This document shows, piece after piece, positions 41,201 through 50,294 of a stretch of DNA of 64,000 nucleotides. Both the position numbers and the translations under genes were made by a program. Origin of the DNA: Streptomyces gelaticus. Lineage in GTDB: Bacteria > Actinomycetota > Actinomycetes > Streptomycetales > Streptomycetaceae. The notes under the pieces are model-generated. The model was not told the DNA's origin, ran no database searches, and saw only the letters and a program-made list of their open reading frames with translations. The stretch spans positions 372,001-436,000 of the forward strand of contig NZ_BMTF01000003.1 of assembly GCF_014649535.1 (NCBI RefSeq). Reading direction: 5' to 3'. Within the stretch, counting starts at the first letter, position 1. Every line of letters begins with the position of its first letter.

Positions 41201-42955
41201 TCAGCCCGATTCGCGCCACCGGTTGGTGATCGGCAGCCGCCGGTCCTTGCCGAAGCCCTTCGGGGAGATCTTCGTGCCCGGCGGGTACTGCCGCCGCTTG
41301 TACTCCGCCGTGTCCACCATCCGCAGCGTCCTCGCCACCAGCGCCGCGTCGAACCCGGCCGAGACGATCTCGTCCAGCCCCTGGTCCCGGTCGACGTACA
41401 GCTCCAGGATCCGGTCCAGTACGTCGTAGTCGGGCAGCGAGTCCGTGTCGACCTGCCCCGGGCGCAGCTCGGCGCTGGGCGGCTTGGTGATGGACGCCTC
41501 CGGGATCGGCGGGATCTGCCCGCGCTCCTCGGCGGCCCGGTTGCGCCACTTCGCCAGGCGGAAGACCGACGTCTTGTAGACGTCCTTGATCGGGCCGTAC
41601 GCCCCGACCGCGTCGCCGTACAGCGTCGAGTAGCCGACCGCCAGCTCGGACTTGTTGCCCGGCGCGAGGACGATCTGGCCCTCCTGGTTGGAGACGGCCA
41701 TCAGCGTCGTGCCGCGCAGCCGCGCCTGGAGGTTCTCCTCGGCGAGACCGGTAAGCCCCAGCGAGCCCATGTACGCGTCGAACATCGGCTCGATCGGCAC
41801 GGTGCGGAAGTTCAGCCCGGTACGGCGGGCCAGTTCGGCCGCGTCGCCCTTGGAGTGGTCCGAGGAGTACTTCGAGGGCATCGAGATGCCGTACACGTTC
41901 TGCGCACCCAGCGCGTCGCAGGCGATCGCCGCGACCAGCGCCGAGTCGATCCCGCCGGAGAGCCCGATCAGCACACTGCTGAAGCCGTTCTTGGCGGCGT
42001 ACGCCCGCAGGCCCACGACCAGTGCCGAGTACAGCTCCTCGTCGTCGTCCAACCGCTCCGCGTACCCGCCGGTCAGCTCCGCCGGGTACGCCGGGAGAGG
42101 CTCCTCGGAGAGCACCACGTGGTCGATCCGCAGCCCGTCGTTGACGACCCCGGACGGCGGCTGAGGGGCGGCGGCCGGCAGCTCCAGGTCGAGTACGACG
42201 CTGCCCTCGGCGAACTGCGGGGCACGGGCGATCACTTCGCCGTCCCGGTCGACCACGATCGAGTCGCCGTCGAAGACCAGCTCGTCCTGGCCGCCGATCA
42301 TCGCCAGGTACGCGGTGGTGCAGCCCGCCTCCTGGGCCCGCTTGCGGACCAGTTCCAGCCGGGTGTCGTCCTTGTCCCGCTCGTACGGCGAGGCGTTGAC
42401 CGACAGCAGCAGTCCGGCGCCGGCGGCCCGCGCGGCCGGCACCCGGCCGCCGTCCTGCCAGAGGTCCTCGCAGATCGCGAGCGCCACGTCCACGCCGTGG
42501 ACCCGCACGACCGGCATCGAGTCGCCCGGCACGAAGTACCGGAACTCGTCGAAGACGCCGTAGTTGGGCAGGTGGTGCTTGGCGAAGGTCAGCGCGACCT
42601 GCCCGCGGTGCAGCACCGCGGCCGCGTTCTGCGGGGAGCCGGCCGGCTGGCCGTAGCGGGGCTGGGCCGTCTCGGAGCGGTCGAGGTAGCCGACCACGAC
42701 CGGCAGTTCCCCGAAGCCCTCCGCGTCGAGCCGGGCGGCGAGCGCGCGCAGCGCCTGCCGCGAGGCCTCGACGAAGGAGGGGCGCAGGGCCAGGTCCTCG
42801 ACGGGGTAGCCGGTCAGCACCATCTCCGGGAACGCCACCAGATGGGCGCCCTGTTCGGCGGAGTGGCGGGTCCAGTGGACGATCGCCTCGGAGTTGCCGG
42901 AGAGATCACCGACGGTCGAGTCGATCTGATTCAGTGCGAGACGTAGTTGAGGCAC
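41201..42955 (-). CDS. nadE: Glutamine-dependent NAD+ synthase
   Basis: Makes NAD from deamido-NAD, ATP and glutamine; cytosolic, 584 residues, two domains. The N-terminal nitrilase-type glutaminase has GYPVEDLAL near 50, TFAKHHLPNYG with the catalytic Lys near 128, and CEDLWQDGG with the catalytic Cys near 166. The C-terminal synthetase has the P-loop GLSGGIDSALVAAIA near 325, MPSKYSSDHSKGDA near 353 and NKSELAVGYSTLYGDAVGAY near 440. GTG 42955 is preferred over ATG 42961: TACACT ends exactly 7 nt before the GTG on the coding strand and no Shine-Dalgarno exists, so the mRNA is probably leaderless and begins at PQLRLALNQID. Confidence 0.94.
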   Translation of the reverse strand: MPQLRLALNQIDSTVGDLSGNSEAIVHWTRHSAEQGAHLVAFPEMVLTGYPVEDLALRPSFVEASRQALRALAARLDAEGFGELPVVVGYLDRSETAQPRYGQPAGSPQNAAAVLHRGQVALTFAKHHLPNYGVFDEFRYFVPGDSMPVVRVHGVDVALAICEDLWQDGGRVPAARAAGAGLLLSVNASPYERDKDDTRLELVRKRAQEAGCTTAYLAMIGGQDELVFDGDSIVVDRDGEVIARAPQFAEGSVVLDLELPAAAPQPPSGVVNDGLRIDHVVLSEEPLPAYPAELTGGYAERLDDDEELYSALVVGLRAYAAKNGFSSVLIGLSGGIDSALVAAIACDALGAQNVYGISMPSKYSSDHSKGDAAELARRTGLNFRTVPIEPMFDAYMGSLGLTGLAEENLQARLRGTTLMAVSNQEGQIVLAPGNKSELAVGYSTLYGDAVGAYGPIKDVYKTSVFRLAKWRNRAAEERGQIPPIPEASITKPPSAELRPGQVDTDSLPDYDVLDRILELYVDRDQGLDEIVSAGFDAALVARTLRMVDTAEYKRRQYPPGTKISPKGFGKDRRLPITNRWRESG

Positions 42956-43044
42956 GCGCATCAGTGTAATCGTCTGACTGACACAATGTCCCGGCAGGCC
43001 GCGGGATCACGGCCGCGGCCCGCCGGAACAAGGCCGGGAAGGGG

Positions 43045-44691
43045 TCAGCGGCGGTAGCCGAGGACCGTCATCATGCCCACGTCCGAGTGGTAGATGTTGT
43101 GGCAGTGGAGCATCCACAGCCCCGGGTTGTTCGCGTCGAACTCGACGGCCAGGGAGCTGTTCGGCCGGATGATCGCGGTGTCCTTGCGCGCCCAGTCGGC
43201 CCGGCCCCGCCGGGTGGCCCGGTGGTCCGGCCCGGCCGGCCCCACCAGGCCGAACGAGTGCCCGTGCAGATGGATGGGGTGCCACATCTCCGTGACGTTG
43301 AAGAACTCCATCCTGACCCGCTCGCCCGCCCGCACCGGATGGCGCTGGCGGGGGTTGTACGGCTCGTGGTCGAAGGCCCAGTCGTACTTCTTCATGCTGC
43401 CGGTCATCCTGAACCGGAGGGTCCGGTCGGGCTTGCGCGAGGACAGCTCCACGGAGCCGTCCGGCATCAGCTCGTACGCCTCCACCAGCTCGCCGTACAG
43501 CTCCTCGGGCCGCACGGAGGCGGTGGGCGCGGCCCCCGTGCCGGTACGGAGCAGGGCCAGCGCCGAGGCTTTCTTGCCCTCCGCGAGCGCGGTCAGCGGG
43601 AACACCCCGTCGCCCGCGGTGACCAGGACGTCGTACCGCTCGCCCATGCCCAGCAGCAGGGCGTCCGTCGTCCGGTGCCGGACCGGGTAGCCGTCGGTGT
43701 GGGTGATCGTCATCCGGTGGCCGCCGAGCGCCACCCGGAAGGCCGTGTCACCGCCCGCGTTGATGATGCGCAGCCGGATCCGGTCGCCCGGCTTGGCGGC
43801 GAAGGACGTGGGGGACTTCGGGGTGCGGCCGTTGATCAGGTAGTACGGGTAGGCGACGTCGCCCCCGTGGCTGCCGAGCAGCTCGCTGAAGGAGTCCTTG
43901 GCCATCCGCGAGGGTCCGGTGCGGCCCTTGGCGGGCTTGGCGGGGGCGCCGTGCGCGCCGCTGCCGTGGTTCATGCCGCCCCGGCCCCCGCTGAGCTCGT
44001 ACATCACCGAGTCCGGCGTCGAGCCGTCCACCCCGTCGACCCAGTCGTCCAGGACGACGACCCACTCCTTGTCGTACTTGAGCGGCTCCTTGGGGTCCTC
44101 GACGATCAGCGGCGCGTACAGCCCGCGGTCCTGCTGGACGCCCGTGTGCGGGTGGAACCAGTACGTCCCCGCGTGCGGCACGGTGAACCGGTAGGCGTAT
44201 TCCGCACCGGGCTTGATGGGTGCCTGGGTCAGGTCGGGCACGCCGTCCATGTCGTTGCGCACATTGAGCCCATGCCAGTGCAGAGACGTTTCCGCGGGCA
44301 GGTGGTTGGCGAGGGTGAGGGCCAGGGTGTCACCCGTCGTGACCCGGAGCTCCTTGCCGGGCAGCCGGGCGTCGTACGCCCAGGAGCCGACGGTGAGCCC
44401 GCCGCCCAGATCGAGCCGGGACGGAGTGGCGACCAGGTCGATCTTCCGTACGGGGCCGGAGCCCCGCTCGGCCTCGGCCGCCGCGACCTCCTTCCCGTCG
44501 GGGGAGACGTACTCGCCATCGGACTTCCTGCCGGGGGAGACCCCGTGGTTCGCGCTGCCGTGGTTCGTGTCACCGGCGTTCGCGCCGCCGCGGCCCGGGT
44601 CGGATTCGTCGGAGCAGGCGGCCAGTACCGCCGAACCGGCGACGGCGACAGCGGCGCCGAGCACGGCGCGTCGGGTGGGTGGAGTGCGCAT
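43045..44691 (-). CDS. Multicopper oxidase (three-domain, secreted)
   Basis: A 548-residue extracytoplasmic copper enzyme oxidising Cu(I), metals or phenols with O2. The N-terminal signal includes TRRAVLGAAVAVAGSAVLAAC: the Arg pair suggests Tat, and LAAC is a lipobox, so it may be a Tat lipoprotein. All four copper motifs are present: HWHG near 136, HPHTG near 180, HPIHLHGH near 485 and HCHNIYHSDVGMM near 532. A His/Gly/Asn-rich segment (GDTNHGSANHG) near residue 40 could bind metal. ATG 44691 with GAGG 11 nt upstream. It follows a tiny membrane-protein gene by 65 bp, so the two may be co-transcribed. Confidence 0.92.
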   Translation of the reverse strand: MRTPPTRRAVLGAAVAVAGSAVLAACSDESDPGRGGANAGDTNHGSANHGVSPGRKSDGEYVSPDGKEVAAAEAERGSGPVRKIDLVATPSRLDLGGGLTVGSWAYDARLPGKELRVTTGDTLALTLANHLPAETSLHWHGLNVRNDMDGVPDLTQAPIKPGAEYAYRFTVPHAGTYWFHPHTGVQQDRGLYAPLIVEDPKEPLKYDKEWVVVLDDWVDGVDGSTPDSVMYELSGGRGGMNHGSGAHGAPAKPAKGRTGPSRMAKDSFSELLGSHGGDVAYPYYLINGRTPKSPTSFAAKPGDRIRLRIINAGGDTAFRVALGGHRMTITHTDGYPVRHRTTDALLLGMGERYDVLVTAGDGVFPLTALAEGKKASALALLRTGTGAAPTASVRPEELYGELVEAYELMPDGSVELSSRKPDRTLRFRMTGSMKKYDWAFDHEPYNPRQRHPVRAGERVRMEFFNVTEMWHPIHLHGHSFGLVGPAGPDHRATRRGRADWARKDTAIIRPNSSLAVEFDANNPGLWMLHCHNIYHSDVGMMTVLGYRR

Positions 44692-44756
44692 GACGGAGTG
44701 CACCTCGGGGTGTTGTCGGTATTTCGGTCTGCTGGGGAGGGGGAGGCGCGCCCCCT

Positions 44757-44927
44757 CTATATGCGCAGCACCGACAACGGGGCGGAACGGGCGGCACCGG
44801 GCCGGGGACCCGGCCCCGGCAGTGGCGCGCCCCGGTCCGCGACGCCCCTGAGAAGGTGGAGGATCCCGATGAGAAGCGACATGAACAGCAACAACTGTCC
44901 GTATGTCGCATATCCACTCAGGGTCAT
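44757..44927 (-). CDS. Small leaderless membrane peptide upstream of the multicopper oxidase, 56 residues
   Basis: A single hydrophobic helix (GQLLLFMSLLIGILHLLRGV, residues 10-29) follows a short polar N-terminus, then a Pro/Gly/Arg-rich tail; a one-span membrane peptide. Its ATG at 44927 is preceded on the coding strand by TAGTGT ending exactly 7 nt upstream, the spacing of a leaderless promoter, with no ribosome binding site. Open frame upstream is not needed. It lies 65 bp before the multicopper oxidase with no terminator between, so both probably share the transcript. Function unknown; a role in membrane sensing or enzyme export is only inference. Confidence 0.6.
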   Translation of the reverse strand: MTLSGYATYGQLLLFMSLLIGILHLLRGVADRGAPLPGPGPRPGAARSAPLSVLRI

Positions 44928-45086
44928 GTCGAGCACACTACCCCCGCCGGGTATCCGACGCGCGCGGAGGCGTTTCGCCACAGCGGCAGGGGCTCCGGCG
45001 GGGGAGGGTGGCGCGATGGCCCGGCACCCCTGGCAGGGGTACCGGGCCATCGACAGCGGACTGCGGAACCGGGTGCGCGCGGCCGG

Positions 45087-45512
45087 TCAGCCGCGCGCGT
45101 AGACCTTCTCCGCCCAGCCGGCGATCTGCTCCTCGGTGAGGTGCTGCGCCAGGTCGGCTTCGCTGATCATGCCGATCAGCTTCTTGTTCTCGACCACCGG
45201 AAGCCGACGGATCCGATGCGTCTGCATCTCCTCCAGAACCATCTCCACACCCGCCTCCGAATCGATCCAGCGAGGGGTGCCCTGGGCGAGGTCGCCCGCC
45301 GTCATCCTCGACGGATCGTGGCCCATGGCCACGCAGCCGACCACGATGTCCCGGTCCGTGAGAATGCCGATCATCCGGTCCTGCGCGCCCTTGGCCGAGA
45401 TGGGCAGCGCGCCGACCTTGTGGTCGCGCATCAGCTGCGCGGCCCGGTCGAGCGTCTCGTGCGCGGGGATCCACGTGGCCCCGGTGTGCATGATGTCCTT
45501 GGCAGTGGTCAT
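45087..45512 (-). CDS. Tandem CBS-domain protein (HRP1-like)
   Basis: A 141-residue soluble protein made of two CBS domains forming one Bateman module: TAKDIMHTGATWIPAHETLD then RMIGILTDRDIVVGCVAMG (about 63-81), and EMQTHRIRRLPVVENKK then LIGMISEADLAQHL (about 115-128). CBS pairs bind adenosyl nucleotides. Length and layout match Mycobacterium hypoxic response protein 1. ATG 45512 has AGGAGG at 8 nt. It lies between the copper oxidase and DUF305 genes, all leftward, but 127 bp and 159 bp gaps suggest separate promoters. Confidence 0.88.
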   Translation of the reverse strand: MTTAKDIMHTGATWIPAHETLDRAAQLMRDHKVGALPISAKGAQDRMIGILTDRDIVVGCVAMGHDPSRMTAGDLAQGTPRWIDSEAGVEMVLEEMQTHRIRRLPVVENKKLIGMISEADLAQHLTEEQIAGWAEKVYARG

Positions 45513-45639
45513 GAGGGATTCCTCCTGCGTGCCGATGGGCATTGCTGTACGCCCCCGAGCGAACCCATCGTCATGGGCCCGTTCGGGGGACGCGACCGCT
45601 ATCACCCGTTCGGGTGCACCTGCGGCTCGGAGGGAATCT

Positions 45640-46353
45640 TCAGGACCGGGGACCGGCGCCTCGCGCCGCCAGCATTCCGGTCATCGCGTCCAGCTCCGAC
45701 TGCTGGGCCTCGACCATTCCCCGGGCGAGCCGCTTCTCCGCCGGCACCGTGCACAGCCCGGCGCAGCCGCGGGCCATGCCGATGCCGCCCTTGTGGTGTT
45801 CGGTCATCAGCCGGAGGTACAGCACCTCGGCCGCCCTGCCGCTCGCCGAACGGAGCCGGTCCAGCTCGGTCCTGGTGGCCATGCCGGGCATGAGGGAGCC
45901 GTCATGGGCCCGGTAGCCGGTTCCCATGCCCTCCATCCCGTCCATGCCCTTTGCCGAGTGCCCTTCGTGCCCGGCTGTCATCCAGCCCATCGGCTGCCCC
46001 GAGGTCGCCTTCGGCAGCTCCCACAGATCCAGCCAGCCGAGCAGCATGCCGCGCTGATTGGCCTGTGTATTGGCGATGTCGTACGCGAGCAGGCGCACCT
46101 CCTCGTCCTTCGTGCGGTCGCGGACGATGAAGGACATCTCCACGGCCTGCTGGTGGTGGACCGCCATGTCGCGGGCGAACCCGGCGTCCGCCGAGTCCAC
46201 CGCGGGCGTGTGCGGCGCGGGCGCGGCGCGGTCCGCCCCGCTCCCGTCCCCGCGCGCGGAGGCGACCGTCGCCACCCCCGCGAACAGCAGCGCGAGCACC
46301 ACGGCGGAGCCGGCCACCCACTCGACGCGCCGGACAGGCTTCACCTCTCTCAC
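45640..46353 (-). CDS. DUF305 secreted protein
   Basis: A 237-residue DUF305 protein with one N-terminal signal anchor (VEWVAGSAVVLALLFAGVAT, residues about 10-29). The domain has two HH motifs: FARDMAVHHQQAVEMSFIVR (about 60-79) and MTEHHKGGIGMARGCAGLC (about 185-203), with many Met residues between (GMDGMEGMGTG); such His/Met patterns suggest copper binding, as in copper-resistance operons, but activity is not established. GTG 46353 overlaps the stop of the DUF3105 gene (GTGA), so translation is coupled. Neighbouring multicopper oxidase supports a copper role. Confidence 0.87.
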   Translation of the reverse strand: MREVKPVRRVEWVAGSAVVLALLFAGVATVASARGDGSGADRAAPAPHTPAVDSADAGFARDMAVHHQQAVEMSFIVRDRTKDEEVRLLAYDIANTQANQRGMLLGWLDLWELPKATSGQPMGWMTAGHEGHSAKGMDGMEGMGTGYRAHDGSLMPGMATRTELDRLRSASGRAAEVLYLRLMTEHHKGGIGMARGCAGLCTVPAEKRLARGMVEAQQSELDAMTGMLAARGAGPRS

Positions 46354-47024
46354 GGCGCCCCCCGCCCGCCCGTGCACGTCGCACCGGGCTCGGGCGTCTG
46401 CGGCCCCTGCACGAACTGCGAGAAGAACCGGTCGACCCGCGGGTCGTCGGCGCCGTCCACCGTCACCTGCTTGCCCCAGGCGGTCAGCATGATCGCCCCG
46501 GACTGGCCCTCGTACGGGCTCATCAGCGAGTACGGCGTCCGGCCGACCCGCTCGGCGAGCTCGGCCACATCGGCCTTCGGGGCCTTGTCCGTGTACGTCA
46601 CCCACACCGATCCGTGCTCCAGCGAGTGCACGGCGTTCACATCGGGGAGAGCCTTGGTGTACACCTCGCCGTCGCAATTCATCCATACGGGGTTGTGGTC
46701 ACCGCCGACCGGTGGCTTCATCGGGTACGCGACGGTCCCGCTGACGTGGTTGCGGGTCAGCTTCGTCGCGTCCCACGTCCGCAGCCCCGGGATCGACCCG
46801 TCGGCAGGCTTCTTCTGCTCGGCCGAGGGCGCCTTGGCGTCCGACGCCGGGGCGGCCGGCTTCTGCTCGGACGCCTCGGACTTCTCCAGCACCATGTACG
46901 AGCCGAAACCGACCAGGCCCACGACGACGAGCACGCTCAGGCCTATGGCCAGGGCACGGTCGCGGCGCTGCCGCGCGCGGTGGGCGTCGTGCTGGGCCAT
47001 GGGGGTCCTGGGGTCGAAACTCAT
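46350..47024 (-). CDS. DUF3105 membrane-anchored protein
   Basis: A 224-residue protein with one N-terminal span (AIGLSVLVVVGLVGFGSYMV, residues about 26-45), a Lys/Ala/Pro-rich linker, and an extracytoplasmic DUF3105 domain: HVSGTVAYPMKPPVGGDHNP (about 93-112), MNCDGEVYTKALPDVNAVHS and LEHGSVWVTYTDKAP. DUF3105 is widespread with DUF305 in actinobacteria; the HGSVWVTY motif is diagnostic, function unknown. The first gene of a coupled pair with DUF305. Divergent from the glutamine synthetase-like gene 243 bp away. Confidence 0.87.
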   Translation of the reverse strand: MSFDPRTPMAQHDAHRARQRRDRALAIGLSVLVVVGLVGFGSYMVLEKSEASEQKPAAPASDAKAPSAEQKKPADGSIPGLRTWDATKLTRNHVSGTVAYPMKPPVGGDHNPVWMNCDGEVYTKALPDVNAVHSLEHGSVWVTYTDKAPKADVAELAERVGRTPYSLMSPYEGQSGAIMLTAWGKQVTVDGADDPRVDRFFSQFVQGPQTPEPGATCTGGRGAP

Positions 47025-47267
47025 TCGTCAGGTCCTTCTGGGAAGGGGCGGGAACGGATGGCGGGAGGCCAGGAGAACCGGCCCGCGCGGGGCGGTCGCG
47101 AAGCCGCTCCACCCCCTGCGCGCCATGGGCGCCGATCGTAGTGGGTGGCCGGGTGCTCCATCTCACTTCGTGTGCGTAATCTGGGTGAAATCCCGGGTCG
47201 TGATACTGGAGCTTCTCCCCTCCCCGGGCGGTGGTGAACGGACCGTTTGAACTGCAAGGATGTGGCT

Positions 47268-48629
47268 ATGGACAAGCAGCAGGAATTCGTCCTCAGGACG
47301 CTTGAGGAGCGCGACATCCGCTTCGTACGGCTGTGGTTCACCGATGTCCTCGGCTACCTCAAATCCGTCGCCGTCGCCCCCGCCGAGCTGGAACAGGCAT
47401 TTGACGAGGGGATCGGCTTCGACGGCTCGGCCATCGAGGGCTTCGCCCGGGTGTACGAATCCGACATGATCGCCAAGCCGGACCCGGGCACGTTCCAGAT
47501 CCTGCCGTGGCGGGCGGAGGCCCCCGGCACGGCCCGGATGTTCTGCGACATCCTGATGCCCGACGGCTCGCCGTCCTTCGCCGACCCGCGCTACGTCCTC
47601 AAGCGCATCCTTGCCAAGACCTCCGACCTGGGCTTCACCTTCTACACCCACCCGGAGATCGAGTTCTTCCTGTTGAAGGACAAGCCGGTCGACGGCAGCC
47701 GCCCCACCCCCGCCGACAGCTCCGGCTACTTCGACCACACCCCGCAGAACGTCGGCATGGACTTCCGCCGCCAGGCGATCACCATGCTCGAGTCCATGGG
47801 CATCTCGGTCGAGTTCAGTCACCACGAGGGCGCTCCCGGCCAGCAGGAGATCGACCTGCGGTACGCGGACGCGCTCTCCACCGCCGACAACATCATGACC
47901 TTCCGCCTGGTGATGAAGCAGGTCGCGCTGGAGCAGGGCGTGCAGGCGACGTTCATGCCGAAGCCGTTCTCCGAGTACCCCGGCTCGGGCATGCACACCC
48001 ACCTCTCCCTCTTCGAGGGCGACCGCAACGCCTTCTACGAGTCGGGCGCCGAGTACCAGCTCTCCAAGGTCGGCCGCTCCTTCATCGCGGGCCTGCTCAC
48101 CCACGCGGCCGAGATCTCCGCCGTCACCAACCAGTGGGTCAACTCCTACAAGCGCATCTGGGGCGGCTCCTCCCGTGCCGCGGGCGCCGGCGGCGAGGCG
48201 CCCTCGTACATCTGCTGGGGCCACAACAACCGCTCCGCGCTGATCCGCGTCCCGATGTACAAGCCCGGCAAGACCGGCTCCGCCCGCGTGGAGGTCCGCT
48301 CCATCGACTCCGGCGCCAACCCCTACCTGACGTACGCGGTGCTCCTCGCCGCAGGCCTCAAGGGCATAGAGGAGGGCTACGAACTCCCGGCCGGCGCCGA
48401 CGACGACGTCTGGGCGCTGTCCGACGCGGAGCGCCGCGCGATGGGCATCGAGCCGCTGCCGCAGAACCTGGGCGAGGCGATCGCGCTGATGGAGAAGAGC
48501 GAACTGGTCGCCGAGACGCTCGGTGAGCACGTCTTCGACTTCTTCCTGCGCAACAAGAAGCAGGAGTGGGAGGAGTACCGCTCCGAGGTCACCGCCTTCG
48601 AGCTGAAGGCGCTGCTGCCGGTGCTGTAG
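47268..48629 (+). CDS. glnA2: Glutamine synthetase-like enzyme, GlnA2 type (probable gamma-glutamylpolyamine synthetase)
   Basis: A 453-residue type I glutamine synthetase-fold enzyme. GSGMHTHLSLF near residue 242 and the latch GHNNRSALIRVPM near 323 are typical; GFDGSAIEGFARVYESDM near 50 is the N-terminal latch. Chain length and position next to glnE match S. coelicolor glnA2; published work assigns that enzyme to gamma-glutamylation of polyamines rather than ammonium assimilation, and the same is inferred here. A Tyr occurs in the segment EEGYELPAG near 371 where GSI has the adenylylated NLYDLPP, so whether GlnE modifies it is open. ATG has AAGGA at 7 nt; a strong terminator follows. Confidence 0.88.
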   Translation: MDKQQEFVLRTLEERDIRFVRLWFTDVLGYLKSVAVAPAELEQAFDEGIGFDGSAIEGFARVYESDMIAKPDPGTFQILPWRAEAPGTARMFCDILMPDGSPSFADPRYVLKRILAKTSDLGFTFYTHPEIEFFLLKDKPVDGSRPTPADSSGYFDHTPQNVGMDFRRQAITMLESMGISVEFSHHEGAPGQQEIDLRYADALSTADNIMTFRLVMKQVALEQGVQATFMPKPFSEYPGSGMHTHLSLFEGDRNAFYESGAEYQLSKVGRSFIAGLLTHAAEISAVTNQWVNSYKRIWGGSSRAAGAGGEAPSYICWGHNNRSALIRVPMYKPGKTGSARVEVRSIDSGANPYLTYAVLLAAGLKGIEEGYELPAGADDDVWALSDAERRAMGIEPLPQNLGEAIALMEKSELVAETLGEHVFDFFLRNKKQEWEEYRSEVTAFELKALLPVL

Positions 48630-48654
48630 CCACTTCGCGACCACACGACCACGG

Positions 48655-48687
48655 TCCGGGCCGGAGGCGGAATGCCTCCGGCCCGGA
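48655..48687. terminator. Strong hairpin terminator of glnA2
   Basis: A perfect 14-bp stem (48655-48668 with 48674-48687) and 5-nt loop start 26 bp past the glnA2 stop. Confidence 0.88.
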
Positions 48688-48950
48688 GTGCGTCCGGCCG
48701 CCGTGCGGTGTCGAACCGAGTGCCGAACAGGCCGCGGAACGAAGCCAGTTGGGGGACTGGTAGGAAAGTTTACTGTTCGCTAGCATTCCCGGCGGTGGCC
48801 TGGCGCGGTGTCCGTCGTGCGGGCATGACGCGCTCAGTGAGAGCTCTGGCCCGGCCACCAAGTCCCCGCCACCTGCCTGTACTCGGGGGTGCGGGGTCAC
48901 ATGTACCGATGCACAGCTCTCGCCACCCCCACAAGGCCAGGAGTCCAGGG
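48688..48950. promoter_or_regulatory. Promoter region of the phosphoesterase operon
   Basis: This long gap between glnA2 and the next start contains a short A/T-rich island: AGGAAAGTTTAC at 48763-48774 and a -10-like TAGCAT at 48781-48786. The former resembles an imperfect AGGAAA/TTTCCT palindrome. No other gene-like frame was seen in the gap. Confidence 0.45.
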
Positions 48951-50294
48951 ATGCATCCGAACGGCTCAGCTTTGCTCCTCACGCCCACGCGGCGCCGTAC
49001 GGTGGGCGTGGTCGTCGCCGCCGTACTGGTCCTCATCGGCGGCCTGTTGCTCGCCTACCCCGAACGGGCCGCCGCCGCCGACCCCCTCATCTCGCGCGGC
49101 AGGGCCGCCACCTCCTCCTCCGACGAAGGCTCCGGCCTCGGACCGCAGAACGCCTTCGACGGCGACCCGGCCACCCGCTGGGCGAGCGCCGAGGGCAAGG
49201 ACCCGCAGTGGCTGAGCGTCGACCTCGGCGCCCGTGCCGAGGTCACACGGGTCAAGCTGAGCTGGGAGGACGCGTACGCCAAGGCGTACCGGATCGAGAT
49301 CTCCGCCGACGGCACCAACTGGACCCGGCTCGCCGAGGAGACGGCCGGGAACGGCGGCACCGACGACTGGGCCTCCCTCTCCGGCAAGGGCCGCCACCTG
49401 CGCGTGTACGGCACCGCGCGCGGCACCGCCTACGGCTACTCGCTCCACGAGGTGGAGGTGTACGGCACCCCAGGCAGCGAGCCCCCGCAGACCGGCGCGT
49501 TCACCGTGGTCGCCGCCGGTGACATCGCCGCCCAGTGCACCGCCTCCGACAGCGACTGCGCCCACCCCAGGACCGCGACGCTGGCCCAGAAGATCAACCC
49601 GAAGTTCTATCTGACAATGGGCGACAACCAGTACGACGACGCCCGGATCGCCGACTTCCGCGCCTACTACGACAAGACCTGGGGCGCCTTCAAGGACAAG
49701 ACGCGTCCGGTGCCCGGCAACCACGAGACGTACGACCCGGCCGGGGCGCTGGCGGGCTACAAGGCGTACTTCGGCGCCATCGCCTACCCCCAGGGCAAGA
49801 CCTACTACAGCTACGACGAGGGCAACTGGCACTTCATCGCCCTCGACTCCAACTCCTTCGACAAGAGCGCGCAGACCGACTGGCTCAAGGCCGACCTCGC
49901 CAAGAACAGCAAGGCGTGCATCGCCGCCTACTGGCACCACCCGCTGTACTCCTCGGGCGGGCACGGCAACGACCCGGTCAGCAGGCCCATCTGGAAGATC
50001 CTCTACGGGGCCAAGGCCGACCTCGTGCTCAACGGGCACGACCACCACTACGAGCGGTTCGCCCCGCAGAACCCCGACGGGAAGGCCGTCGCCGACGGGA
50101 TCACCGAGATCGTCGGCGGGATGGGCGGCGCCGAGCCCTACCCCATCGAGGAGGTCCAGCCCAACAGTCAGAAGCGGATCAGCGGTGAATACGGCGTCCT
50201 GAAGATGGACTTCACCGACTCCGGCTACAGCTGGAACTACGTCGGCACCGACGGTGAGACCAAGGACACCAGCCCGAAGTACACCTGCCACTGA
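48951..50294 (+). CDS. Secreted metallophosphoesterase with F5/8-type C (discoidin) domain
   Basis: A 447-residue exported enzyme. One N-terminal hydrophobic segment (TVGVVVAAVLVLIGGLLLAY, about 17-36) ends near AAAADP. A discoidin/F5-8C carbohydrate-binding domain follows (residues 45-175: GPQNAFDGDPATRWASAEGK, YSLHEVEVYG end), then a purple acid phosphatase-like domain with VVAAGDIAAQ, MGDNQYDD (about 222), PVPGNHETYD (about 256), AYWHHPLYSSGGHG (about 325) and LVLNGHDHHYERF (about 360). The combination suggests phosphoesters on surface glycans. ATG 48951 has AGGAG at 7 nt. Its TGA shares an A with the next gene's ATG. Confidence 0.86.
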   Translation: MHPNGSALLLTPTRRRTVGVVVAAVLVLIGGLLLAYPERAAAADPLISRGRAATSSSDEGSGLGPQNAFDGDPATRWASAEGKDPQWLSVDLGARAEVTRVKLSWEDAYAKAYRIEISADGTNWTRLAEETAGNGGTDDWASLSGKGRHLRVYGTARGTAYGYSLHEVEVYGTPGSEPPQTGAFTVVAAGDIAAQCTASDSDCAHPRTATLAQKINPKFYLTMGDNQYDDARIADFRAYYDKTWGAFKDKTRPVPGNHETYDPAGALAGYKAYFGAIAYPQGKTYYSYDEGNWHFIALDSNSFDKSAQTDWLKADLAKNSKACIAAYWHHPLYSSGGHGNDPVSRPIWKILYGAKADLVLNGHDHHYERFAPQNPDGKAVADGITEIVGGMGGAEPYPIEEVQPNSQKRISGEYGVLKMDFTDSGYSWNYVGTDGETKDTSPKYTCH

